Shown piece by piece: positions 1-11,194 of a stretch of 64,000 bases of DNA. Under the pieces are notes generated by a model. That model did no database searches, was not told the origin of the DNA, and saw only the letters and a list, made by a program, of their open reading frames with translations. Within the stretch, counting starts at the first letter, position 1, and each line of letters starts with the position of its first letter. The DNA comes from Paramecium pentaurelia. Lineage: Eukaryota; Ciliophora; Oligohymenophorea; Peniculida; Parameciidae. Location: contig CAJJDO010000027.1 of assembly GCA_905183005.1 (NCBI GenBank), positions 447,443 through 511,442 of the forward strand, given 5' to 3'. The position numbers and the translations under genes were made by a program.

Positions 1-379
1 TACTCATCATAGCAGATTAGCTAAATATATATAAATTCAATAAGTAGAGCAACAGTAGTAATCAGAAACTATCCAAGAAAATACAATTACTAAAATTGAA
101 GAGACAAACCCTTTAAAATTATTGTTACTCTATTCTGATAATATTAAATAGTAAAATGATGAAGATGATTCACATTAAATGATAATTACAAATGAATAAA
201 TTTTAGATCAACTGGAAAAAGAGAAACAAGATAAGATTATCAAAATGTAAAGTCTTATTATTGAACAACTTAAAGACAAAAAACCAGAACCTATAAAAGA
301 AGAGAGTTTCTTAGAAAGAGATTATATTGAATGGGAAATGAAAACATTGACAAGTAACAACAATTTAAGGGCTAAATGA
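1..379 (+). CDS. 3' end of an unidentified gene, Gln/Lys/Glu-rich
   Basis: Frame 2 is open from the left edge to TGA at 377-379 when TAA/TAG are read as Gln, giving about 125 residues. The tail is charged and helix-prone, with a Gln-rich stretch followed by Lys/Glu-rich segments such as ILDQLEKEKQDKIIKMQ, so it may be coiled coil. The start lies outside the window. No known family is recognised. The codon pattern (frequent TAA/TAG, A/T third positions) matches its neighbours, which supports real coding sequence. Confidence 0.8.
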
Positions 380-455
380 ATATATTATTTAATATATATA
401 TATATATATATATTATTATTATTCATATTAACAAACAAAAATAAATTTATTTATT

Positions 456-1244
456 ATGGAGTATAGATTACCTGTATAACCTAATAGAGATATTCCATAA
501 TCAATTGCATAAATTTAATAGGAATAAAGAATCAAATTCTAATTATAATAAATTCAAGCAAAGATTATTGAAGAAAGACCAAATTTTTAAGAAATGCAAG
601 GTGGTTAATCACCAAATAAACCATGGTTAGGAGAAGATATTTATATGGTTGTATTTTTACTTACTGTTGAAAATGATAGATTGAGAGAAGAAAATACTCA
701 GATATAGTAATTACTAAATACTAGTGAAATGAGATATAAAGGAGTAGATTTAGTTGAAAATGAAGTTATATCATAAAGAATAAAAATAGGTGAATATGAA
801 AAGAAATTAGCTCAATTATAAATGGAATGTGAATAATGGAGAGTTAAATATTAAAATAGAGATAAGGAAAATGAGGATTAAAGATATCAAAATGAACTTT
901 AAAGAAGAATTCAAGTAGATAGAGAAATAAGAGAACTTACAGCTAGATTTATTGCAGATAGAAATTAATTAGAATAAGAAAATAGATCATTAAGAATTGA
1001 ATTAGATTAAATTAAATTATCAAAATATTCTTTTGAAGATCATAAAAAATTATCTGAATAATTATAAAAAGAAAATTAAAAATTGAAATAAGAATTAGAT
1101 ACTTTAAAGTATATTAAAATATTATTTTATTAGAAAAGGTTTTGATGAATTAGAATATGTATTATAAACTGCTGCAGATTTAGAATAAGAAAATTAATAA
1201 CTTAAAATTTAAATTGATACACTTTAGAAATAAATACAATAATT

Positions 1245-1275
<31 letters not shown>

Positions 1276-1451
1276 CCTTAAAGACCATAATCATCTAATA
1301 GAATTGAATTATGTAATCAAATCTATTATATACTCTAGCCAATTCTAATTATAATGTTATGTAAGAAAATAAGAGATTGAAAGATGAAAATGATAGATTA
1401 AGAACATTACTCAATTTAGGAACTGGAAGCTATTCTAAACCATTTATGTGA
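456..1451 (+). CDS. coiled-coil protein, 314 aa, two introns
   Basis: ATG at 456 (MEYRLPVQPNRDI) to TGA at 1449-1451. Two introns of 25 nt (1109-1133) and 26 nt (1313-1338) restore a continuous frame of 314 residues. From about residue 60 the protein is almost entirely heptad-like, with Glu/Lys/Gln/Leu-rich helices (ENDRLREENTQIQQLL), so it is a predicted coiled coil. A short glutamine run near 1247-1272 is written as TAA codons. The role is unknown; a structural or scaffold protein is an inference from composition only. The gene follows the previous one by 76 bp on the same strand. Confidence 0.85.
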
Positions 1452-1542
1452 ATTCTATAATTAAAATATTATAATAATTATTCTACTTCTTTCATATCAT
1501 TATATTTATTTGAAAATAATACACCATAAATAAAAATATTAA

Positions 1543-1791
1543 ATGTAATTTGGAAAACAAAAAGGAATTCAACAAGGAACATCTTGGGAGAAACTTAAAA
1601 AATCAATCTATCCAACCAATAAAGCTGAAAGAGAAAAGAGAATTAAACAATTTAGAGATATTGGAATATTTTTAGCTTCCATTATGATTGTTAGTGTTTT
1701 TGAAAAAAAAATATAGAACTTGCTTAAAGTTGATAAATCAGAAATTACTTAATTTAGCAATATGTAAAGCTCAATGCATGCAGCCTATTGA
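1543..1791 (+). CDS. small protein with one predicted membrane helix, 82 aa
   Basis: ATG at 1543 runs uninterrupted to TGA at 1789-1791. A basic N-terminal half (KAEREKRIKQFRD) is followed by a hydrophobic segment, IGIFLASIMIVSV, at about residues 45-57, and then a polar tail. This layout fits a small single-pass membrane protein, perhaps of an organelle membrane, but no family is recognised. The gene is intronless and lies 91 bp after the coiled-coil gene, on the same strand. Short length keeps confidence moderate, though the codon pattern is normal for the window. Confidence 0.7.
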
Positions 1792-2093
1792 TTTATTCAA
1801 TGAATGACAAGATTATATAAAGCAATCCAAATATTTTTATCTCTTATTTAACTCTTCTTAAAAATTAATTTTATCAAAATTCTGAACATATTTTATCATT
1901 ATTTTAAGATTTCTTTTTATATAATAAATTATTAAGATATATATATATATATTAAATTTCTTATCAAATCTTCACTACATTTAAATTACATAATTAAGTT
2001 TAAATACTTTACTTTTTAAATGGAATTCTTATATATGATAAATTATTTATTGAAATTATTTAAAATCATAGCAATAACAATGGAAAGATAATA
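1792..2093. other. intergenic, convergent genes
   Basis: About 300 bp of A+T-rich sequence lie between the 3' ends of two converging genes. It contains short AT runs (ATATATAT near 1936). No open frame with a plausible product and no RNA gene was recognised. Confidence 0.6.
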
Positions 2094-4341
2094 TCAAACT
2101 ACCACTTCAACTTCATTTTCTCCATCATCTTTAAGTGTTAGATAGGTTTCTTTTTAATTTGATATTTCAGAGCCTTCATAATATAACTTTAAATTGGTTT
2201 AATTTAACTTCTATTCAACTTAATAATTTAAATATAAAAATACCTAAATTAAATAAGTTTGAGATTTCAATGTATTAATCAACTTAAATCTTTTAATTTT
2301 CTGAAGGTCCATCTATGAGAATCAGATTTAAATTTACAAGTTTTTTATTAATCAAATTTTCTTATCCTTTCAAAATAAAAAGAAATTCACCCTCTTAAAG
2401 TATACTTGAAATATTTGAATTTAAGTCAACTTTTTTGTCTTTATATATTATTTCCAGATTTTCAGGTAATTAATATTCAATTAATAATTATTTTCTAATT
2501 AATGAGAATTTAATTGTTTCTTTATTATATATTTTAAATTCATTTCTTTATATTCCATCTTTTTAGAATTAAAATTATATCTTAACTTTTTCATTAATTT
2601 GAGAGCTTTCTAATTAAATACTTTCATCATTTTGGTTTTATTAATTAATTTATGATGAAAGTATATCATCAGATTAAATTATCACTTCTATCATACTATC
2701 ATTAGATATTCCAAGATCTTTAAAACTCTTTTCTACATCAATATTTTCACCTTCAAATTTTAAAGTAATATTAGTTTTTCCTTTTGCTAAAAGGTCTTTA
2801 TAACTTTATGTTTATGATAAGATAGTATATTAATTTTCTTTTATTTTTTAAGGTTATTCAAAATTTTTATCATTTAATTTCATAATAATTATTATTGTGA
2901 TAATATTTTAATCTTCTGTTCTTAATTCTTCTTAAGAAAGTGACAGATGATTAAATAATGATTTTTCGGTAATACGATCCGAATTATGATATTTATATTT
3001 ACTGAATTAGTTATCATATAATCCAGAAGATCTTTCTATAGGATTTGATCCTTCTATTTAATCATATACATATTGAATTTTAGCATCTGATTTTGCTAGA
3101 ATTTATTATTAGTTATTTCCTATAAGATTTTGTTTATTATTACATATAAAAGTTTATGAGGGTTTATCCAATTGATTAATTTTTTGGCTAAATTTTTGGT
3201 GTTAATTATCATCATTTATACATTTATATTATAAACAATAATGTGTATTTACAACAAAACCTACCTATTATAATGTTTTGGAATCAGTTTCTAAACATCT
3301 TTCATTAATTATAAATTCCACATTAGGACAATTATCATTTTTTTGCTTAATTTCATTTTTTAATTCATCCAAATTTTAATTTATATTATAAATCTTTAGT
3401 TCTCTATTAGCTAAATCAAAATAATTAATAATTGTTATATTAATTGTTTCATCTTTATTTTCTTCAATTTCTATTTAATATTATTTCATCTATTCCAATG
3501 AAATTGTATTCAAAGTCTATAACTATTCATTACACTTTATATTATTTATGTAATTAGTAGAATATTTATGTTTTTTCCTTAATTGATTTATACAATCTAT
3601 TAATTTTTGATTAATTTTAACTTTATATTATTCGCTAAAATTATTGAAAATATATTTTAAATTTATTTATTATAAACTATGTATTTTTAAGGTTTAATAA
3701 TTTGGAATTTATAAGGAATATATTGTTTCTTCCATATTTTCTATTGTATCTAATAAGATTCCAATATTATACAAAATCTAGAATTCTCCTTTAATTTACA
3801 TTTATTCAATTATTTTCTATTTTATATCTGAAATTTTATCAAATACAGAAAAATCCAACAATTTTTATTAATTATTATTCATTTCAATTTATAAATAAAC
3901 ATTGATCTCATATTCATGTGTTTTATTTAAATCTAGTTAAGAGAATGGCAATGTCTTAGATATTTTTTAATCATTAACGATAATTTTCACATCATATTCA
4001 ATTTTAAAGTATTTAGTCAATTGTTCTTCTACTTCTTATATGCTGTTATAAATATTTATCTCAAGTGTTTAGATTTATTTTTTATTATGTTTCAATTAAA
4101 ATTTAATATGCTCACAATATTAAAGAAATAATGTAATTTAACAATCTTATCCAATTTTTAATTCTTCTAATGTTAAATCATTACTTAAAATTTTATCATT
4201 TATTGAAGCAGTTGTTAAAGTTGCATCATTACATCCAAAATATTAAGTTATTTAATCAATTACTTATTTCATATTCATATTAGGAGTACTATCAATTGAG
4301 AATTGCTTCAAAAATTACTTAGAATATATTTTTAAATTCAT
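2094..4341 (-). CDS. protein of repeated ubiquitin-like domains, 740 aa (downstream gene of a pair)
   Basis: Reads on the minus strand from ATG at 4341 to TGA at 2094-2096. One 25-nt intron (2313-2337) is needed to keep frame; with it the gene gives 740 residues. The protein is a string of roughly 75-residue units with the beta-grasp pattern of ubiquitin: a beta hairpin, a helix, a strand such as LKLYYEGSEIS, and a last strand. The final unit ends EVEVVV, with no Gly-Gly, so it is not a conjugation precursor. It probably acts as a binding scaffold; that is inference. It starts only 38 bp after the TGA of a similar gene, and the two may derive from one longer gene. Confidence 0.8.
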
Positions 4342-4379
4342 TATTATTATAATACATTTATATAATTTTTTTTATTAAT

Positions 4380-6179
4380 TCATATTTATAATTATTCTAT
4401 ACTAAACTTTTTATTTCTATGGGTAGAATTGATTTCATAATTTTCTGGTAGTATAATTTAATCCATTTTTAATATTAATTTAGCAGAAACATAATTCTAA
4501 AACAAATTTTTGAATTTTTGAATAATATTTTAAACATTCATTTTTAATTATACATTTATTGTTATTTCATCTTATCTATCTACAATATATAATGTTATTG
4601 GTATTAAATTATTATCAGCTATTCTACTTTAATTAATTATAGTGCTTGCTTTTTAATCTGTAAAATATATTATATCTCCATCATTGTAAATTGATAGAAT
4701 ATTTTTATTTAATTCAGGTTAGACATTACGATGTATTAAATTAAACTTATTTGTAGATTCTTTAAATTAAAGTATAAGATTTTATTTTAAATTTTCAAAT
4801 GTCCAATTATCTTAAACTTCAATAATATGATTTTAATCTCTATAAACAACCAAAACACTTTTCTTAATTATATCATAGACTATGCAATCATTATTCTATG
4901 CTCCAATACCTAAAAATGTATGTTCTTTTGTAATCTCTTGATCTCCTAACCATAAATTTGTTTTTTATTCTCCAACTAAATCCTTTATGTATTTATTTAT
5001 TGCTTCATTTTGGGTAACCTTCTTTATAGTTTTCACTTATGTTTATTTATTCACAAATCCTATTTATATCCAAGAAAAAATTTAACTTTAAGAGATTTCT
5101 TTATAATATATAGTTATTTTAGATTCATATTAAATTTCATCCTAATTTGTTAATTGTTTTTGAGAATTGTCATAAAAATGAATGACTTTCTCCTTAAATT
5201 AAGATAAATTTTGTAAAAAATCAAGTTTAATAGGACCACTAATCTTTTTTTTAAATTACTATTTTGGATTATCTTTATTTATTAGATATAAATCAGATCT
5301 TTATATTTATTCTAATTAAATTATTTCATAATCTTTAAGTTTAAGTTGCTATATTGTTTATTCAGCCAACAACTTCTAATTATCCTTAATTACTTATACT
5401 TCTTCAATAATTTAATATAATTATTTTAGATATGTTATTAATTCTTTAAGTTATATACTTTTATTCACTTTAAAACTTTAGGTTTCAAAAGACGATACTA
5501 TAAGAATTACACTATCTAATAATTTCAATTCTAACTTTTAATTTTAAGGAATAGAATAATTATAATAAATATCACCTTCATTATTTATTACTAATTCATT
5601 ATAAATAAGTTCAAAATCTAATTCTAAGTTTAGAGTCTATTTAATCATTTTATTTATATTCTTAAAATCTTCATTTAATTATGTTACAAAGCTGTAGATT
5701 TCTGATCGATATTCTACTTAAAATGATGGTTTCACTTTACAATTCAATTCACAATCTTTTTCAATTTTATATTTATAGAGTGATTAATATGGTTCCAAGA
5801 GTTATTAATTATGATAGAGATCCAAATCATAATTTGCAATTGCAAAATCCTTGTAAATTTGTTTATTTAAACATGCTAATTTGTCATAGATGTTAATTCG
5901 TGAAATCTCTTATGATCCAAGCATTTCAATTGAAACTTTTATTTTAATAAAAAAATATAGCTTGACATTTATTTCTGATGAATTGTTAAGTTTAAGATCA
6001 TTCATTTTAAGTTTTACATCTAATTGATTATTTTAATAAAACACTTCTATCTCTTGAAAAGGTAGTTTTAATATTTCTCTTATTGTTACAATTAATTTTT
6101 CCAAATTCTCATTATCATTAATCTAGACTTAGATATCTTATTCAAGATTATCAATATGAACTTTATAAATTGTTTCCAT
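4380..6179 (-). CDS. protein of repeated ubiquitin-like domains, 599 aa (upstream gene of a pair)
   Basis: ATG at 6179 (METIYKVHIDNLEQD) to TGA at 4380-4382, with no intron. About eight consecutive units of 70-80 residues share the ubiquitin-like beta-grasp pattern. Unit 1 covers about residues 1-76, with strand IEVFYQNNQLD where ubiquitin has its third strand; unit 2 has YDLDLYHNQQLLE at the same place. No Gly-Gly ends are seen, so cleavage into free modifiers is unlikely. The last unit lacks its final strand, and codons just past the TGA (INKKNYINVL) would supply it, which suggests a recently shortened protein. The next gene on this strand begins 38 bp downstream and carries the same kind of repeats. 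Confidence 0.8.
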
Positions 6180-6398
6180 TTTTTTTATATAATATTATAA
6201 TTAAAGTCTTAGAAAAATTATGATAGTAGTATTGAGATTCTGAATTTATAATAAGGGTTTATACATTAATAGAATACAATTAGTGATTTGAAAAGTAATT
6301 CAAGAAGACGATTCAATTATTTATGATTATATATATAACTAATAATAAATATAAGAACTATTTCTTTGAAAAGAATTATTTAATATAGAATTAACTGA

Positions 6399-7018
6399 TT
6401 AGAAGAATATAATAAATTAATCTTTGAATATAAAATTAGAATTATCAAAGAATTATTTAAGGAAAGAAACTTTGAATTATAGTAGAATGAGGTTAAAATT
6501 AAGAAAATATATAGAAATTTTGAAAGAGTAACAAAAATAAGAATTTAAATAGTTATTCTAAATTACAGAGAATAAATCTATGATTATTTAAACAAAGCTA
6601 TAAATAGATTAAGTGTTGAAAGTTTGTAAATCAAAATTAATCTAGAAATAGCGATTTATTAATCAAAAATAATATGATTTAAAGAAGAATTTTTAGTATT
6701 TTATATATATGCAAAGTATAATTCAAAGTTGGGATTGAAAAATAAACAGAAATTAATTATGAAGAGACATTAATAATACAATTGAAAGATTCCCATTATT
6801 TAAGTGTACTAAAATAAATTAAAAATCTAAAGTTCTAACAGTAAAAGTAATCAATTCTATCAAAAATTGGTTAAATACTAATAATAATTCAATCAAAAAT
6901 ACTATTATTATTATAAATCAAAAACATTTACAAATTAAAATGTCATAATATATTTTCTTATCAAAATAATTATTAAAATAATTTAAGAAATAATGGTGAT
7001 TGTATACATTTTATTTGA
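6399..7018 (+). pseudogene. decayed coding stretch, two overlapping open frames
   Basis: From 6399 a frame with normal Paramecium-like codon use stays open for 92 codons (EEYNKLIFEYKIRIIKELF) but follows directly on a TGA and has no usable ATG. It ends at TGA 6675-6677. A second frame shifted by one base opens at ATG 6674 and runs 114 codons to TGA 7016-7018 (KVGIEKQTEINYEETLII). The segments look protein-like but no single intron joins them into a full gene. I read this as a gene remnant with a frameshift and lost start. It could also be a gene with unusual introns or a sequencing error. No family is recognised. Confidence 0.4.
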
Positions 7019-7358
7019 ATCAATCATTCAATACATATACAAAATAAGGATTATTTAATTGTTATTTAGATATTTACTAAATATATTAAGATATTATAAA
7101 TAATAAAAAGATTATTAGTATAATTAATATATCTTAGAAGTGAATTCATCAATTAATTTATTCTGTTATTATTAATTATAATTATATATAAAATTATAGA
7201 TGTAAATCCAAAGATATAATAAATTAAAAAGTAGTATATTTTATTTTAATACTAATTTAGATTCTTTTTTTTTAAATAAATATTTTATATGTGTAAATTT
7301 AGGTAAAGATTTTTTTAATAAATTATATTTGTATTGTTAATAAAATTTTTATAACGAA
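7019..7358. other. intergenic, upstream of the MAPK15-like gene
   Basis: About 340 bp, nearly all A and T, directly upstream of the kinase start. It presumably includes that gene's promoter, but no defined motif was recognised. Confidence 0.5.
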
Positions 7359-8971
7359 ATGAGTGAAGAAATAGAACCTCATATAGCAAGGAAATTTGAA
7401 ATTATATAAAAATTAGGGAAAGGTGCTTATGGCATAGTGTGGAAAGCAGTAGATAAAAAATTGAAATAGGTATTATTGTATAATTATGGAAGGTCGTTGC
7501 GCTAAAAAAAGTATTTGATGCTTTTCATAATGCAACTGATGCTTAAAGAACATTTAGAGAAGTGATGTTTTTGTAGGAATTGAATGGTCATGAAAATATA
7601 GTTAGATTACTTAACATCATAAAAGCAGAGAATAATAAGGATCTTTACCTGGTATTTGATTATATGGAAACTGATCTTCATGCTGTAATTGTAATGATTT
7701 AATAATAATAAATAAAAGAGAGCAAATATATTAGAAGAGATTCACAAGAAATATATAGTTTACTAAACACTTAAGGCATTAAAATTCATTCATTCAGGAG
7801 AATTAATTCATAGAGATTTGAAACCATCAAATATTTTATTGGATTCTGAATGTTTAATAAAAGTAGCTGATTTTGGATTAGCAAGAAGCTTAGCTTAAAC
7901 AGAAGATGATAGTACTAGATTAATTTTAATATATTTGTAGGTTAATTAGTGTTAACTGAATATGTAGCAACAAGATGGTATAGAGCACCTGAAATTCTGT
8001 TAGGATCTACTAAATACTCAAAGGCAGTTGATATGTGGTCAGTAGGATGTATTATAGGCGAATTAATTGTTGGCAAAGCAATTTTTCCAGGGACTTCAAC
8101 ACTTAATCAGATTGAGAGAATTATAGAACTATTAGGAAAACCTTCAGGAGATGAAATATAATCTCTTGATAGTCCCTTAGCTCCTAACATTTTGGCCTCT
8201 ATAAATACATCTAAGAAAAAACAATTCACTTCTTTTTTCTAAGGTGCTTCAGATGAAGCATTAGATTTAATTAGAAGATTGTTATGTTATAATCCAAATT
8301 AAAGATTGACAGCAGAATAAGCATTGAAACATAAATATGTAAGGGATTTTTCTTCTCCAGAAGAAGAGATTGTATGTTAACATCCCATAAAAATAACAAT
8401 GAATGATAATAAGAAATTTACAATTAAAGAATATAGAGAAGCTTTGTATGCAGATATTAGTTAAAGAAAGAAGGAACAACGAAAAAAATGGTAAGCAAAA
8501 TATTTATCATAATTGGGAGTAACAATTGATGAGAAACAAAATCAAATTTAATAGGTTCCTTAGAAAGAAGAAACTCTATTAGAGTAAAAACTTTCATAGC
8601 CAGATCTCATTCAATAACAAATTTATTAGTAATAATTGTTGTTGCAACAATAACGGAAAGCATAGAGACCACAGTCTGGTTAAATGGGAGGTAGACAATC
8701 CTCAGTTGAAATGCCAAAATAATCATAGGCATAACAATAAGCCATAACTACTCAACAACCTACTCATCATAAGAGTAGTTCTATGATTTAATCTATGCAA
8801 ACTAAATAAGGATACTACTATCCTTTTATTTAATAATAGATGGCTGCCTAAACTAATAAGGTCAACAAATCTGCTGTTTAAAATTAACAGTAATAAACTT
8901 AACAAAGACCATCATCAAGTTATTACTAAAAACCTCTGACTTAAGTTACAACTACAGCAGTTAAAAGATGA
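7359..8971 (+). CDS. MAPK15: MAPK15/ERK7-type protein kinase, 510 aa
   Basis: ATG at 7359 to TGA at 8969-8971 with introns at 7470-7492, 7691-7718 and 7912-7940 (23, 28, 29 nt), giving 510 residues. Kinase motifs in order: glycine loop GKGAYGIVW (about residues 20-28), the VVALKK lysine, IHRDLKPSN, DFGLA, and the dual phosphorylation motif TEY followed by VATRWYRAPEILLGS. PGTSTLNQIERI is typical of the ERK7/8 branch of MAP kinases, which act at basal bodies and cilia in other eukaryotes. The kinase domain is followed by a Gln-rich tail of about 150 residues, as is usual for this branch, though here written mainly with TAA/TAG. It converges with the next kinase gene. Confidence 0.93.
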
Positions 8972-9370
8972 CACATTTAATATTATTATTTTATATTACA
9001 CATAACTCAATTTATTAACTACATTTTCATAATATTCTTTTAGATTAAACAATATATAATTATTAAATCACTTATATTAAAATAAGTAAACATATAAATA
9101 ATTCTAAATATTGAGATTTATTGTAATAAAAGATCTATTATTCATACAATACTATTAAGATATCCAATATTTATAAATTAAAACTTATTTGACATAATAA
9201 ATAATAGCTTTATATATTTATGATGTAAAAAGTCTTTTTTCTGTTTAAATATTAAAATATATTGAAAATTATGTAAATTTAATTTAATATATTATTTAAG
9301 CCTTTAGTTTTTATTAATACTATTATTTTAACATTTAATTTTTTATAAAGATAATAATACTCGTTAAGAA
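8972..9370. other. intergenic, convergent kinase genes
   Basis: About 400 bp of A+T-rich sequence between two converging kinase genes. No coding or RNA feature was recognised. Confidence 0.6.
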
Positions 9371-10900
9371 TCATTCTAGGTTCCTTTATCTCTTAAGAGG
9401 TTCTAAATGATTGAAAATAGATTTTCTTACTACAATTTTTTTCAAAAAATTGCATTGAGTATTACTTTTCTAATTTTCTCTTGGAGTTGAATCATCTTCA
9501 AGTTAAAAATTACTGAGCTTTTTTCCTGCAATTTTTGTTAGAAAGGAAGATTATTAGGAAGGATTGGTCATTGGACTTTAAGGTGATCTTGGAGTAGAAA
9601 AAGGACTACTTTTACATATTGGTGGAGTTAACACAACATTTTAATTTGTAATTGAATTTTTCTTATTTTTTAACTTAAAGCCTTTAAGATTACTTAGATT
9701 TTATTCCAAAAACCAAGGATGAATCAAAGCTTCTTATAAATCTATTCTTTTTTATGGATTAGGTTATAGAATGCTATTAATAAATTATAATCCTTTTGGA
9801 CTCAAATTTAAATTACTAGTTTTGACTTCTCCTTTATAATTTTATTAAACTTTCTGAATTGAATTACCTTCAAAAGGTAAAGATCCACTCAAAGCACAAT
9901 ACATTATAATTCCAATACTATATAAATCAACTTTTAAATCATAAGCACAATCACGTAAAATTTCAGGAGCAACAAATCCAACACTTCCACATCTATTGAA
10001 TAAATATTTAGATTCTTGATTATAAAAATCAGCTAATCCAAAATCAGTAACACATAAAGTATCCAAATTTCCTTTTTCACGAAATACTATATTATCAGGT
10101 TTGAAATCTCGATGGAAGATTCCAAAACTATTAATGTGATTAAGAGATATCAATAGATTATATATAATTTATGCTGTTTATTTCTCAGAAAGAGGAGCAT
10201 TTTTATCAAGGTATTAACTAAGATTTCCACCTTTAAGTAATTCCATAACTATGTAGATATAACATTAAGTTTCATATAATTCCAATAATGAAACTGTAGA
10301 ATCGTGATATATTGTTCTTAGAACTTTAATCTCTTTTAATAATGATTATTTGTCTAGATTAGAATTTATAAATGATTTTTCAAACATTTTTACTGCGAAA
10401 TATTCTTCTGATTGTTTTTTCTTGGCTGAGTAAACCTAATAAATGTTTATAATTAATAAATACTTCTGCAAAGGCACCCTATCCTAATTTCTTTACTAAT
10501 TAGAATTTCATTTTAAATTCCTCCTAAATGGTGTATCGTTTTATTATTTTAATCAAGTTTTCAATGTCACCACTTATAGAAATAACACTTAGACCTTAGA
10601 ATAATTATAAAGTGCTTGTTTATTCTCTTGAATTCTTCACAACTTTCATTGTTGAGTTTAAATAACATATCCATTTAATGTCATTCTAAAAATAATGATA
10701 TCTATTACTTATTTAGTATTAGTTAATATGAACTCATTTTTTATTTAGAGAAGTTTCGTTTTCCATTTACCATTATTTATTTAAATTTTAAGATGAGCAG
10801 AAAAGGCAATTGATTAATTATCACATGGACAGTTTTCATAACACCAGTTTGGAAATCTGGTATCGTAAGTATCAGAGAAAAAAGATTAAGTAATAGCCAT
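9371..10900 (-). CDS. Ser/Thr protein kinase, CAMK-like, with N-terminal PH-like region, 492 aa
   Basis: ATG at 10900 to TGA at 9371-9373 with introns at 10686-10708 (23 nt) and 10436-10463 (28 nt). About residues 30-110 resemble a PH-type fold (GKWKTKLLQIKNEFILTNT, later NDIKWICYL). The kinase domain follows at about 120-370, with GQGAFAEV, the lysine in YFAVKMF, HRDFKPDN, DFGLA and GSVGFVAPEIL. The catalytic loop has Phe where Leu is usual, a common variation. A tail of about 120 residues is rich in Ser/Pro (TPRSPQSPMTNPS), suggesting phosphorylation sites. PH-like plus CAMK-like kinase architectures are plentiful in ciliates; the substrate is unknown. Confidence 0.88.
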
Positions 10901-11194
10901 TTCGTAAATATATTATAGGAATTAAATCTAATACAATCAACTTTTGTATGGTAATTAATTTCATACAGTAAACATGACTATATTATAGTAAATAAATTAT
11001 ACCATAAAATTTAATTTAAAATTAGTTTGTTTGTTTGTTCTATTTGGTAAATATTTATTATTATTATTGATGACGCATTAGGTAATTAAGGTTTTATGGT
11101 TAGCAATTCCATTTCATAAACATAATAAATCTTATATTTAATAATATATAGATTTATTATAATACTAATTAATAATTAATAATGAGTGCTTGTA

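Noticed and set aside
2215..2217. An apparent early stop and frameshift near the end of the downstream ubiquitin-like repeat gene
   Set aside because: A 25-nt GTA...TAG intron at 2313-2337 removes the problem and gives a total length divisible by three.
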